DNA of 64,000 nucleotides from Collybia mongolica (GCA_013420905.1 JAAXNY010000017.1:248001-312000), one strand, 5' to 3'. Counted from the stretch's first letter, positions 1 to 14,377 are shown. The notes: generated by a model from the letters alone, not told the origin. Program-made: numbers and translations.

Positions 1-413
1 ACTGTACTTACCTTTTGCCACCTGTCGAAAAACCCTGCCGCTCGTTATAAGGAAACTACGATTGTTCAAAACTCTTGTGTTGCCGATGCCGAGAATAGGG
101 GCCAATGATGAAGCACGTGAGTAGGCTGCAAATCGGCGTGGTGAGTAACTCAGTTCCTTTTTCGATCGTGACGTCCAATCTAGCGGCAGTGTCGTACCCA
201 CCACTCCTTTACAAATATCTATATATCGCGCAGTAGCTGGTTCTACCGCCTTATCAATTCACACTTCACGCCCGACTATTCTGTTCTCAACTCAACGTCT
301 GTGTCGTGCGAGCCACTGGCACGAGGGGTCGAAAATCAGAACTTGATCATCAGTCCATTGTTATTATTGGAACGCTTCGATAAAACACCTATACGAACCT
401 ATCTGACTCGCAC
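1..413. other. Intergenic, upstream of DUF1769 gene
   Basis: No coding frame is convincing here. A TATA-like stretch (ctatatat) lies near 219-228, about 190 bases before the first start codon at 414. The left edge may hold the tail of another gene, but nothing shows it. Confidence 0.4.
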
Positions 414-1708
414 ATGGCCCCTCGACTCCGAGTTCTCGCTGGGGCTACCCCAGAGACAATGACGCCTATTACGTCCAAGGTGAACACGACCGAGACACAT
501 AGGATCGCTTCCGAGTTGTTTGAGGGGGAGGTGGTGGTCAATATTAAGGGATTCACCGACTCGGAGGGGCAGGTGAAGAAATCCGAGTACTTCTCAAGGG
601 AGGACAGGCAGGGAATTACGTGGAGTATACAGGTTCGAGGTATGTCGCCGTTGGCGGGCTGCAAATTTGCCTTGGCCAGGTTGGAGGGCTGACAATGAAT
701 CGGCAGGGAGGTTCTTGAAGTCTTACTCGGCGGACGACATTCTTTTTGGAAATACCTTCGATAAAGCATTGAAGCTGCCATGGGGCTCTGGTGCCGCACT
801 GAAGTTTATGAAGTGAGTTATGGTCTTTTCTTGTACATCCAGCCCTGTTGAACCCATATCATTCGCTAGTTACATAGACCCAACCCTGACGCACGACTTG
901 ACATCGAGTACTAAGCCATGGGCCCTCTCCCCGTTAGTATCAACGATGCCACACTTTGCCCACGCACGCATTCATTCAGATTCCCACCACGGACACGAGA
1001 CTCTTAAGCCTGACTCTGATTTTTCCGGACCGATGGTCCCCCATGACGTCCTGCCCCCATTCCCTCCATTGCGTTCTCTGACTGATGACACATCCCAGAT
1101 TCACCTCGCATTGTCGGACACGGGCTCTCCTCATAGTTCCATAAGTTCAGCCTCCTCTTCAACATCTTCTATTTCTTCCACGCTCTCCGCGGCGCATTCA
1201 TTCACTAGTGGTGTTAGCTCTTCCTCAAAGAGATCAAAAGGCAGTTCCGGAAAGGCGAGTAAGATCAAGGATGCAGTAAACGGTTTGCATGTAGGACGCA
1301 AGAGAAAGAAGACAGTCAATCCGAAATTGGGCCTCGACACCGCCAGCCAGCGTCGTGCGTATTTCGGCAGTGCAGAACATCGTCAAGCCATCTATTTTGG
1401 ACCGGAGGTATGATGCTTTGTTGATCACAATAGTGACTGTATGGTCTGATGGTAGTCGCATGGTTGAACAGGATGTGATCACAACCGATTTCTGTTATGG
1501 TTTCCTAGAGTTCAGTCCAACATTATCACTGCGGCTGCCAGGTGGGATTTCGTTTGATCTGATGCGATACTGGGACGGGCAACCCGTGAGATTTATCTGC
1601 TGCGAGCGGAAGGAGGTGGCTGTAGATGGCGAAGATCCATGGGGCGCATTATTTTGGTGCGTATCCATTGAGATGGAAGATGGAGAGGAGGAGCTGGGGG
1701 TAGAGTAA
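414..1708 (+). CDS. DUF1769 (UPF0590-type) fungal protein
   Basis: I recognise the family from the N-terminus MAPRLRVLAGA, the block GITWSIQVRGRFLK, the block KPWALSPLVSTMPHF and the C-terminal block FCYGFLEFSPTLSLRLPGG, all typical of the DUF1769/UPF0590 family of fungi, whose function is unknown. Four exons fit: 414-639, 707-812, 870-1407 and 1472-1708, with GT-AG introns of 67, 57 and 64 bases. Each junction restores the conserved text (for example RG|RFLKSY and GPE|DVITTDF), giving about 368 residues. The middle third is serine-rich with a basic patch (KRSKGSSGKASKIK) and is likely disordered. The start is the first in-frame ATG and carries the conserved N-terminus. I infer a soluble protein; no catalytic motif is visible. 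Confidence 0.85.
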
Positions 1709-2544
1709 TAGTAATGTTAATGATGAATTGTCTACGTCAGGACTATTATTGCTATTGTAACGGCCGAGTGTTGTGGCACTCGTCGTCCGGAATCGCCCGG
1801 CATCCAGGAATAGACATTTCCTGGGGCGGGTCGGCAGGGATGTCTTGGGACAAAGTCCGGCAAGAGCATCGGAAAGTCGCGTGGGATCGGAAGAAGACAT
1901 ATGCTGCGACGTGGCATAGACCTCCTTAGACATATTTTATATTGTTCGAAGATCACTAAGCAATCTAACTGCCCAGATCATTATTATGACGACTGGACCA
2001 ATTGGGAAATAAACTCGAAATAAACTCGAAGTAGTTGATCGGATGTTTTGATTGTCTGTGTGAGATCGGAGCGGCGAGAGCTGCCGAAAACAGGCCAACC
2101 ATGGTATAGATCATCATGCATTTCCCACTATCCACTTACAGACGACACAATTTCTTGCCTCCTCCCTCGTCGTTCCGAACGTCGCCAGCAGCTATTTTGA
2201 AACCGGGCCTTGTGACCACCGTGTTCCACATTAACGGAGAGTTCAACATTCCTGGGCGCCAGTCTTCCTACTTCCCCCACACACGTTTTTCTGCACAGCC
2301 ATACTCACTCATCCTCGAACCTTCATTAACTCTCCTTGCGCCGCCTAAAATCCTCAAGCTATCTTGGTGAACAATCACCCTCTACTTGGGTTCCAAGTTC
2401 ACATCTGCCATACGGAGCGACGGGTCTGATTGATTTAACCGTTTTTGTATGTGCATCATTTGAGCTGTGCGAACCGAAACTGTGCTTCTATTAAGCTTCT
2501 GGGTTCTGCTCTTCCTGTCCCACCACTGTGCCACATATCCTACT
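1709..2544. other. Intergenic, 836 bases
   Basis: This stretch lies between the DUF1769 stop and the PH-domain start, so it should hold the 3' end of one gene and the promoter of the next. Short open frames exist on both strands but match no family I know. CT-rich runs before 2545 are typical of fungal promoters. Confidence 0.4.
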
Positions 2545-5500
2545 ATGGCGGAACGCCCCCGATCGCAGTCTGTAGCGCAGGCCAGGCCGCCTCTTGTCAC
2601 CCAAGTGAGTAGTATATGTCACGTTTTATTTTACCCTGTTACAAAAATAACGCCACCTATTCAAAGTCCCGCGCCAGCAGATTACTACAGAAGGTCTCCA
2701 ACTTTAAAGGCCGGATACGTCTATCTGGTTGGAAGACCAAAGATGACCGCGACAATGGCAGCCCATATCCTGAGCAGACGCACACGTTTGGGGTGGTCAA
2801 GCCATACATGTCCCATCCTCTGCTGGGTCTGAATGGCATGACTGTCGAGCCATTCAACCCCGCCGATCAGGACGGTGACGACTCATCCACAAGCCACTCG
2901 CCAGCTAGAAGCGATTTTCGGAGACCAAGCCCAACACCTCTCTCTGGGCTCCCTCAAACAGTCCCTCCAGCAACGACTTTGGCCGGGTTGGTCCATGACT
3001 CGCAGATAGGCATGGCCATCACGACGAGGGAACGCAGCATTGACGGACTTCCTCATACATCAAACACGACTCCACGCCCTTCAGCGAGCGGCCAACAGCC
3101 TTCGAACGCCACCATTCCATCTCAAACGACAACAACAGCGAAAATAACCGCAGACGTTATCAATTCCACTTCAATTGAAGCCATGAGCCCCGATCACAGG
3201 CCACGTTCCCCATCTCGCCCCAAGGAGAAAGTAAAGCCTGACACGAGTAGCCCCAGTGCCAGTTTAGGCCGGACTCTTATTCGGAAATTATCTCGACCAC
3301 GACTGAAGACAAAACCTAGTTCCGATAAGTTGACTCAGTCACCAGCGCCATCGTCATTGGCACCCTCCACACCAGATGCCGTTCCCAGACCCGCCGCCAT
3401 CGCGTATAGCACCTCCCTCCCCACCGTGAAAAATGCTCCCGTAACACCACCTCCTGATCTGACGCGACGCGGCACTGCTCCCCGCCTCGTGCTTCCTCCT
3501 CCTAATCATCGATTTAGTTTAACATTGACCGATGGGTCTTCGGCGCGTCTCTCCCCAAGTGTCATTTTACGCCCTCCCCCACTACCGATCATGCGCCTCC
3601 CCCCACTGCCCACGATTAACGTGCAGCCTGCCCAATCACCGGCTGAGGGTAGCAACCGGGGAAGAGTGGGGCTACGGAATATGCCAGAGCTGCCACGTCA
3701 GGGAAATGATACAGGAGACGATGGTGATGAAGATGATGTGCAGGAGGAGGGTGACGAAGATGAAGACGTTGAGGACGGAGACGAAGGGTCTGTTGCCCGC
3801 GATATGGGCAGCAGTCTGAGCAATTATGATGACGAAAGCTTCGGGCGCCCCAGCACGAGTATGAGCGGGAGCGTTGATGGTGGGGGGTTGTTGCCCCCGT
3901 CGCTGAGTTCGCGAACGAAGTCGCATTCGAGGTCATCGTCGTACCAGGAAACTGTGCACCTTCCGTCTGTTGACGCCTCGCGCATCGATTTATCCTTCCT
4001 CGACCACCCTCCGCCGGATGTCAAGGGGAAAGGAAAGGCGAGGTCCGATGTAGAGGACGAGGAAGACGAAGCAGATACGTCACGAACTCCGACATCTAGC
4101 AGCCCCCATCAGGACTACTTTAACAGTAGGTTGCGAAGCATCGATCGCCGCCACACGGAAAGAACACATTCACGTAAAGATAGTGTGTCCCCGGTACGGA
4201 CGCCGCGTGCAAGTGATAGCCCTCGAACGGTGCTCCCGACCCAAAGCCGTACCCCGAACCCGCTCGATGTGTCTCCGCGGCCTGGGATGTATAAACGGGC
4301 TTCGAGGAGTATGATAGATATTTATGCCGTCGCGAAGAAGGAGGAGGTGGAGAAGATGGTGAGGGAGGAAGAAGAGGCGGTCAAGGTGGAGAGGAGGAAG
4401 AGCCTCATCATCAAAGATGGGACGAGGGAATCTGTGGTTCTTGATAAGTTGGAGCTGTCAACAGTGCCCGACGATGAGGAGGCCGTGGAGGGTGCGCCGT
4501 CGGAAAGCAAGCTGCAGAAGAGGCTCAGCAAGGCTCCCGCATATGATTCCATCCCGCATCCGCTTCGGCGCCGCCGCTCGATGCCCATGTACACGGAAGC
4601 CACGACACCACCGCCCTACCCGTCGTTTGCGCCCTTCGCGCACCCTATGTCAGCAAGTGTGAAGATCCAGCCACGGGACGACGAGGGCCAGGAGCGCCTT
4701 CCATCATATTCTAATGATATCTATGTCAAGACGATCATCCCTCGGAAGATGGAATTCACGGCACCGGGGGTGCAGGCTAAAGATAGGAAATGGCGGCGGG
4801 TCATGTGTGTCCTTGAAGGCACAGTACTGAAAATATATCGCTGCCCAGCTGGCGTGACGGGCGTCTCGGCCATCGGCGAGTGGTGGGAGAAAAAGGTGGG
4901 TGTGGGGGATGTAAGCCAGCCAGCGGCGGGGGTGTCGAGCGCGACGTCGTCTACGGCCAATGCAGGAGCCCCCCAGGCTACGGAGGGAGTCCCCAAGGCG
5001 GGAGAGCAAGTCGGTAGAGATGTAACGGAACTTCTTGTGGACCCGTCCACCCCAAATTCAACAAATCGCTCGCAGTCCGACTTCTCGACGCATCAACCAT
5101 CCGCGACACGTTCGCGGCTGAATATAGCCCAGTTGTTAAAACCATCACGTCCCCATGGCCGTTCTCATAGCGAAGTCCCTGTTCCGGCTCCCAAATCACA
5201 ATCTCCCCGCCCGTCGCTCAATATCCCTAGGCCACCACGTGGTAATGGGAGTTCTAGTCCTAACTCTGGGCCGTCCACAGAGAATGCGCGATATTTGTCT
5301 ACGACGACGCCATCGGTGTCAGGAAGTAGTATAACTTTGACCGTCCCGTCCTCGGTTCCGTCACAGCAATTTGGCTCGGAGCCGTCGTCGAATTCTTCCT
5401 CCCCATCTCGGTCCCAGTTCCATCCCGGTAAAGGCGACCTCCCTGATCCAGACCCAGCCGACTTGATCAGGGCTTACACGATGCAAAATGCAGAGAGCGG

Positions 5501-5914
5501 CCTTGGGAATGACTATGTCAAAAGGAAAAACGTGATACGGGTGAGAGTGGAGGGAGAGCAGTTTTTGTTGCAGGCGAAGAACATCGCTGGGGTTGTGGAG
5601 TGGATTGAGGCGCGTCTTATCTTCTGGCGGGATGATGTATACGACTGAAACTGTTTTATAGGCCCTCCAAGCCTCCTCTAATATCGCCATGGATTTGGAC
5701 GTCAGGCTTATGCCAAAGGGCCCGTTGTTCCCCCGGTAAGTCCGGTCCGTTTCTGCGTCTAGAGGTGTACCTGATTGTTTCACCTTGTAGTCGTAGGAGA
5801 CGGCGAGGTGCCCGTCGCCCTGTGACAGATACGACGGGGCCAACAAGGCTTTCGATTGACCACGTTGCGACTGTCTCAAATACCCCCGCCAACACACTTG
5901 CATCCTACGAATAG
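2545..5914 (+). CDS. PH-domain protein with low-complexity N-terminus
   Basis: The model has four exons: 2545-2604, 2691-5609, 5662-5735 and 5791-5914 (about 1058 residues). The first two thirds are Ser/Pro-rich with acidic runs near 3715-3790, so they are probably disordered. A pleckstrin-homology domain lies near the C-terminus: IIPRKMEFT...RKWRRVMCVLEGTVLKIY, then a long insert, then VIRVRVEGEQFLLQA and VVEWIE. The domain is thus split by an insert of roughly 200 residues. The large open frame stops at 5648, but splicing at 5610-5661 continues in frame to LDVRLMPKGPLFPRRRRRR, the polybasic tail I associate with fungal PH proteins of this type. That intron would be GC-AG (GAG|gcgcgt...tatag). 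PH domains usually bind phosphoinositides or proteins at membranes; that role is inferred. The short first exon is also inferred, from the splice sites. Confidence 0.75.
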
Positions 5915-6583
5915 TTCAAAATGAATTGTCACGAAGCATGGCATGGTCGCCATGCTGCCGCGCCCATGTGCCCTGCATGTCACCAAGCCCATCTATCTCG
6001 CGCCGCGCGGTGCCTCGACAAATCATGGTGACAGTCACATAACACGTTTTTTTTTGTTGATTTCGAATCGAACAGTTATTAACATCAACTCATGGACTCT
6101 GCGATGATCTGTTCCACATTCCTTATAGTATTTTCTATGTACTTTCCAAATTACACGATGTTGTAGGTTTTTATATAGCTGGCTTGTTATAATCTTTTTT
6201 TTTTCCCTCTTACAAAGAGATCGAGATGAAAATTTACATGGGTGGCGCGAAATGGGAGTTCCCACGCTCCGAAGTTTGCCGGTTTTGGAATTGAAGGGAT
6301 CAACAAGGCCTGTTATCTACACCGCCCACCCAACCATCGATATTATCCTCTACACCTCCTTCTGCAGCGTTGACAACAGGCGTGCCACCTACTAGCGTTT
6401 CTGACTTTCCAGCGCCTGCAAGACGTCTGTCATACCCCACAGCTTAACGTCGTTGTCCCTGTTTGATCCCCGTTCTCCACCCTTTTTTCACTCTTTTTTT
6501 GGTGACGACAAGCATCATTCACTCTTCTACGTCCACCTGCACCACTCATACCAACGCCTGAAGACTCCTTAGCGGTACCAAGC
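5915..6583. other. Intergenic, upstream of PP1
   Basis: This 669-base gap holds no recognisable gene. It contains T-runs (6047-6056, 6196-6205) and a CT-rich stretch before 6584, as expected for the PP1 promoter. Antisense frames here are short and unfamiliar. Confidence 0.4.
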
Positions 6584-8252
<1,669 letters not shown>

Positions 8253-9199
8253 ATGACATTGGACTATGTGCGCGCTTTGCACCATTGTTTTCCGCCATTT
8301 GGCTGTTCCTTCGGTCCCATTTCCCTTTCCATATTCATTTGTTGGTTTTTTTATTTTATTCGTTAGTGGGCGTTGGCTAGTGGTATTGGCGAGACGTGTT
8401 GCGGTTCATTACGCAGTGAGGGGACGTGTAGGATATTTATGTGATGAATCGCAGCGGGGACGGCGGTGGTGGATGGATTGTGCGTAATCCGCAGAGACAA
8501 AAAGCACACGGGCGATGGTTGTTCCGTATCCTTATCGCGACCACTACATCCAAACAAAGCCTTTTCATATGCAAAGGTTTCCATGCCTTCCGCAACAGTA
8601 GGCCCCATCTATCATCGTCTACTGGTCTCTAGCCCTCCTGGCATCTCAGTTGGCTCGTGGCAATTCGCGTTGCTTTTCTTAGATTATTAACTCATCAGCT
8701 CGTTCCCACATCTCATGATGCTCCTCCAGTATGTACATGTGTAGCACTTCCATCGACCTATCTACCCCATTATTTCCCACTCCTCATTGACAGTGTATCA
8801 TACTTTACCTCATCTTTGAATCGACAGACATTTACTTCCTAGAACGTTCTTTCGTTCTCAGTGCTATACTTCAACCTTTAAGTTATGCTTCCTTTTTATT
8901 CAATGGCCAAGTCGCTCAACTCCTCTGCGGGAAAAATAGAAAAAGGCTGCTCAGGCCAGAGCTGTAAGGACCGGAGAAATAGAATATCTCTTGATGATTC
9001 GGTGACACTTTATAAATGTGCCAGATTTATATGCTTTGAAGGACTGGTGTTATAGTGTGAGAGTGATGGATGTCCTGCTGCTCTGCGAGCTCATGGCCAC
9101 TGGCACTGGCACTACAGTGGAAGCTGAACGAAAGATTGGACAGGCATCAAGAGAACCCGGAACTTAAGAGTTAGTACTAAAACATATATGGTATCCTGG
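8253..9199. other. Intergenic with an imperfect direct repeat
   Basis: No gene is seen. A segment at about 9121-9166 (gaacgaaagattgg..., aacccggaact) recurs imperfectly at 9201-9245 (gacgaaaaatagg..., atcccggaact), so a short local duplication spans the boundary with the next feature. Confidence 0.3.
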
Positions 9200-9480
9200 A
9201 GGCTAGACGAAAAATAGGTTAGTTATCAAGGGGATCCCGGAACTCGAGCCTAATTGATATCAAGTCATTATACATTTGACATAGCACTTTGGCCCATGTA
9301 ACCCCAGTTCCCGAATAATCATAAAATTGAACATCATCACAGCAGAGTCCAGACCTTCCGAATTGCATCAACCTATTTAGATTTAGACGTGTCGTATAAG
9401 TAAAAGTTGTCATCATCGCGGCAGGGATGCTGTATCTGCAGTGCTGCCACCCATGCAATAATACGTCCGGTGACAGCTAG
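9200..9480 (-). pseudogene. Possible DUF6534 gene fragment
   Basis: On the minus strand a short stretch resembles exons 6 and 7 of the neighbouring DUF6534 genes: a Trp-Val-Ala start, then AAMMTTFTY (compare AFIMTYY), then SGTGVTW (compare VETGVLTG). The rest is not alignable by eye and no splice frame works. If real, it is an old, broken copy of the family that fills the rest of the cluster. The alternative is chance similarity, so the call is weak. Confidence 0.3.
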
Positions 9481-9890
9481 TATGATTCCCGATATCATTT
9501 TGTTTATGCCTCAATACCCTCTGAGCAAACTTACGTTGTTGATAGTAGTCTAGTCATGACTTTGCTGTGCTGAAGGTGTGCGTGTTATGTTAGGGGTGTT
9601 ACTTCCGTTACAACTTCACACCACAGCGAGCCCATGCTCAAACCGGTCCTGAATGCGACCATAATCGGCCACGATGGGCAACAACCTGGATAGACGGACC
9701 AAAAGGGCCTTTGTACACCGTCTAAGTGCTCGTACTGCACCCGAGATTCTAGGCAGCGGAGGAGGCATATCCTAAATGATATATTTTAGGCGACGAATAG
9801 ATGGCTCAACCACCCAGTAGAAATAGACCGAAGACAATTCTGTTATACATAATATACATAATTCAAAACCCTCGCTTCTGGTGAAAGGTG

Positions 9891-11360
9891 TTAGCCGCAG
9901 GCCTCGTGGTCTCCGTGTTTTGGTCGCGTGGCTGTCTGAATGGGTAATGGAATTGACACCTGCACAAGGCCGATAAGATGGTACACTTACAAATCCGAGC
10001 TCATCGATACTAGTTGAATCTTCTCGTACTCCTATATTTCCTCTGCTCTGAGTTTTCCCTTCAGGATCACGGCGAAGTTCCCACTGTGGCAGATATTGGG
10101 CTCCGGACAGATGGTCTGGATACCTTTCTTGTTCATTTCTCCCGCCAACGATGTTGATTCGATTATTCATCGCCAATAGCATAGTGTTTGAGTATAACTT
10201 GGCAACTATCATGACTGGGATTACAAAGTAGGACTTATGTTTGATGCAAATGAAGAGGAGAAAGCCTAAAGCGGATATCGTTGCTTGAGCAGTGTCAGAG
10301 TGAATATAAATCAAGAGGAATTGAAGCCAACCTGTTAAAACCCCTGTTTCAACGATGACCACAATCAAGCCTGTGATTCGCGCATGGGTTCCTTTGAAAT
10401 TGGCCTTCTGACGTAACAACTACGAAAAAATGAGCAAGCCCAGCCGTATGTTATATAGTTATCGCCCATACGTACATAGTAGACCATGAATGCTGCGACA
10501 AATACATCACATACTGCACCACTCCCGCCCCACAACTGTTGTGATACAAGAGGGTGGTGAGAATATTAAGGCAAAGAAGTGATGGATGCTGACTGACCCC
10601 AATGGAAATATAAGTGCTATGCTCGAATGTCTGCTTGACATATTTTGCCTTGGAAAATCTTACCCCCGTCAGTAGAGCTGCCACCTCTGCTGTCACTGCC
10701 AGCTATCTCAGGTGTGAATCAAAAGTAATAAAAGAGAGAGCATAACATTACTTACGACGACGGCCGATGATGTGGGTATCCATGATCTTGATAAAACATG
10801 GAGGCGGTAGATGAGATATAGTCGGCATATTGACGCCACTAAAACCGAGGGTTAGGCCTCAATGAGAGGGTTCGAATGGATTTCGGGCGTCTGACTCACC
10901 CATTCCCCCAAGAACTGGGAGTGAAAACCAAAGCAGCCGAATATTATTCAGGGCATTCCAGTCTGCGAAACCCACAACGAACGTATCAAAAGCATCCCTC
11001 GTCATTATAACCGATTGAACAACTTCAAGGAGGAACACCCCATAAACCAGTAGCTTCAAGAAAAGTTTATCGTTCGGGAACGCTCGGTAGTATTGGTCTA
11101 CCAGCATGACGGTCGTCAGTTCCTCCTCGATGTGAAGACAAAAGGGATGACTGACAGACTTGGACGCATAAGATTCCTTGAAACCCCCAACTCACCAAGT
11201 ACGCAATAAGCTATGCTTTTCTAGTCAGACAGACAAGGGTACAAGCGAGTAAAACATGAATACCAAAGGACCTGTTCTGAAGATTCGAAGATATTATGTT
11301 AGAATGCTTTTAGATATAGCTCCAGGAAACCTACATTTTTTCAACTAAATTTCTGTCCAT
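9891..11360 (-). CDS. DUF6534 multi-pass membrane protein (gene A)
   Basis: Ten exons fit on the minus strand: 11360-11335, 11276-11264, 11210-11156, 11097-10900, 10838-10756, 10702-10598, 10535-10476, 10419-10332, 10283-9991 and 9935-9891 (321 residues). Exon lengths 55, 198, 83 and 60 are the same as in the two + strand relatives, which supports the model. Family landmarks: QVYQYYRAFPND, LKLLVYGVFLLEVVQ, AFMVYYLLRQ, VETGVLTG and VAKLYSNTMLLAMNNR. About seven hydrophobic segments are followed by a polar cytoplasmic-type tail. The family is expanded in mushrooms and its function is unknown. The first two short exons are inferred: they give a 13-codon N-terminus ending TGPL, equal in length to copy 2. 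The 48-base intron 10284-10331 is stop-free and of length 3n. The start codon sits in a good context (gccATGG). Confidence 0.75.
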
Positions 11361-12555
11361 GGCTCGAGATGTGGTGGGGGTTTCGCATTACAGCATGGCC
11401 TCACCACATTTATAGGAAGGACATCCCGCAATCCATCTGATGGATTGGACCCGACCCGCCGAATGTTCTAACTCACAAAGACAGATTCGAGCCAGTAATC
11501 TGGGCTTGCATCATCAACTTTTTGTGGCTGTAAGAGTCATATCATGTTGAGTAAGGGAAATATGCCACGTGCTTCTGGATCTCAAATTCGGGGGAAAGTA
11601 CCTCCTTCAAACCTCCAACTTAGTACCAGATCCCATCAGCTCCAAAGGGGCCTTGGGGGTTGAACTTTTGAAATGGAATGATTGACATTTGCGAAACTTT
11701 GTTTGCAGTGTGGATAGAAGTCCATGAGCATGGAAGGGAAGTACTGAACTCAAGTCCCGCTTCACAATGAGGACTGTGTATAGTTCACCAGCTACAGTGT
11801 GGCGGAGACGTGAATGTTCAACAGGTTCAGGGAGTTCAATGAATATCTCATTGGATATGAGTCAAGCCCGTCAGGTAATGGCTGCATCTAGCATGATGAA
11901 AAAGCCTTAGTTATAATTTGATGGGAAAAAAAAAAAGTTAGGCGCACAAAGCATGGTTAGGAGTGTTTCAGTGGCATTCACTTGACAGAATCATACTCTA
12001 TCATACTATCAGATGGTACACTAGCACAGCTTCAATTTTAGAAACACGAAAAGCGAATAACACCAGGTGATGATATTCGACTTTCGTCAGAGACTTGATG
12101 TTCGCAATCATCCATCATCGAGATGCCTTTTAGAGGACATTTTGAACAGTGAGCATGGTGGAAATGTTCTGAGGCTGTTGACTCGAATCGAACTAGCAGT
12201 TTTCTCCCGGCAAATCCCGATCTGGCTCGATTCAACGTCACGTTCAATTCTCTTAAGTACTCGTAGGACTATTTTAGGGGTCATCCAAATCTCCCCATAT
12301 CTTAGCCTACTCAATTAAATGATCATCATGAGTAAGTATCTGCAAAAGCACCAGGACTGGCGCTTCAGGACTGGGCCGCCCTTTGATGGAACTCTCCAAC
12401 CTTCAAATATACTGCTTCATTTCACTGTCAGGCAAGGTCTGGAATAGATATACTGATTACTGAGCTCAAGTTCAGTTTGCCTATTAAGATCCTAACCCAA
12501 GTCGCAGACCATTAGGTTCAATGATACCGACAGTTGCCCAACTCGCTGGCCCCTT
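11361..12555. other. Intergenic between divergent DUF6534 copies
   Basis: About 1.2 kb without a gene I can support. It should contain the promoter of gene A (right of 11360). Open frames near 12040-12320 occur on both strands but resemble nothing I know. Confidence 0.35.
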
Positions 12556-13490
12556 CCAGACTCCTGATATAGTGACTTTCTGAGTGATCGAGAGTCTTTT
12601 GTTTAAATTGTTGATCTGCGGGGTTCTTCTGGTTGAGACCTTGAAGGCAAGCGTGACAGCCGGTGACGCACTTCCACCTCTGCATTAAAATTCCCAAACA
12701 AAAATCAAGCCGCTCGAGCACACCTTGCATGATCACCGATCCTAGTGAACAGCGGGATAGGTGCGTCTCTTTCTTATTTTTCTCCGGGCTGCATTGACTA
12801 GCTTTTGTTCGCCTATCGTATTAGAATGTTTTTGCAGCCCTGGATAGCAAGCTCTTACGCTTTATTCATGCGCATACCCGTGTTCCGTCTATTATTGTTG
12901 TTAAATCCCGTAATAGTCTGGAATTTTGACGAGTGCCTGCGTTTTCGAAAGCGGTGGTCAGCGTTTCGAGAATTTCTGTGATACCACGGAGGTAAGCTTC
13001 ATAAGAATTATAATACAGGGCTATTCATCATGTCGTATTGGTTGTTACGGTAAAGCGGCAAGTTCTGCCCACACAGATAGACCTTGCCCCTTCGTAGAGG
13101 CTGGACCCCTCACAGGTCAGTTTGTAATTTAACATTGATATATATTACGCTTGTTAGCATGTCGTGACTATTATTGGCCTGAGTTTGTTATCAGAGTCCG
13201 ACGGTTTCGCTGTGCCCGATTTGTTCGTGAGCAAGATGTACTCGAACACATGTTCGTAGTATTCGACGATCTATGTCCATGATAGGCGCAAGGCAGAATG
13301 TGGAGACAAGTGCCCTATTAACACGGCAATTCCTTGGATTGGTCGACACCGGCATCAAGCAGTTTTCTCGAAACGATCCTAGAAGGACTATCCGTGTGGG
13401 TGCAGCCCACGTGTGAACCGATGTCTGGGAGGAGACCATTAACCAGGACCAACTCGAACTTATGTTGGTGGATGTTTTGATTATCACCAA
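12556..13490 (+). pseudogene. Decayed DUF6534 gene
   Basis: Exon remnants appear in the order of the intact copies. Exon 3: gttgagaccttgaaggcaag... near 12630 (compare ctcgagaccttggagacggg). Exon 4: gggctgcattgactagcttt near 12789. Exon 5: ILTSACVFESGG at 12912-12960. Exon 7: PFVEAGPLTG at 13090-13116, followed by a donor-like gtcagt. Exon 8: FVSKMYSNT near 13220. In exon 8 the frame breaks right after YSNT, and a second shift is needed before the MSMIG block at about 13275. No N-terminal exons are recognisable. This is a third + strand copy of the tandem family, now inactive. Confidence 0.7.
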
Positions 13491-14377
13491 CATGTAATAC
13501 GGCTTGATTATTAAAGCACACGAGGCTCCCAAGTTGTATCTGACTTTGATCAGGATCCGTAACGGAGAAGTCGGACAGCATGAAGGTATGCCCTTTGATC
13601 ATGCTAGCAGGTGTTTTTGGTCAATGTATTATAGGGGTGGAACAACGCAGCTTCAATTACCAGGGAAGCAAGATTAAAAGACACCTTTGAAGTTCAGGAG
13701 GCGTTACAGAGATTGAGCCCATGATTTCTAAACGTCATGGCTACGATAATCACTTAGGAGGTGCGTTAGGTGGGCCCTTTCGGGCACCCTGATATTTGAC
13801 AGTCCCGACCGTTGTGTCAGTTAGGTCGTACGGTTGAGATTTCCGTTGACACCCGGCTAGAAAAATATCAGTGTCAGTGAGAAGCAAGACGAATTAAGTA
13901 GTGCGGGGCAGACGATATACGCGAAAATTGCAGTCTCGTAAGTATTAATAGCGTGTCGGGCATTTCCGAGCCAGACTACAACTGAACATCTGACCCTTTA
14001 AGTCAACTATAACGACGATCATGGACTTGCTATGGCCTAAATGACAAGCATGGCAATGGAACAGTCTCGTAAATAGGTCTCATATTCCCATTTCCATGTC
14101 ATTCCACCCGCCCCAGCCAATAGGAACGACAGGACCAGAGCCAAGACCAAGTGGAAGTGTTGGGCAGGTTGTCACCTGACCCAGCCCAACTTCGAAACAA
14201 GATCATCATTTATGTAAATGGAGAAGATTCTCCTGATAAATGGTTTATATCCACACGGGTGTCGAACGTCTAATCCACGGAAGCTCTTACCCTCACCGCG
14301 CACACCAACTTTTCCCCTAATGACGTCTCCAAAGCAATACATTCAGCAAACACCTCCTCATGGACCCAGGATGTTAT
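13491..14377. other. Intergenic, upstream of tandem DUF6534 genes
   Basis: No coding frame can be supported in these roughly 890 bases. Part may be decayed 3' sequence of the preceding pseudogene. Confidence 0.3.

Noticed and set aside
389..799. Antisense frame of 136 residues over the DUF1769 gene
   Set aside because: It is the complement of conserved exons and has no family features.
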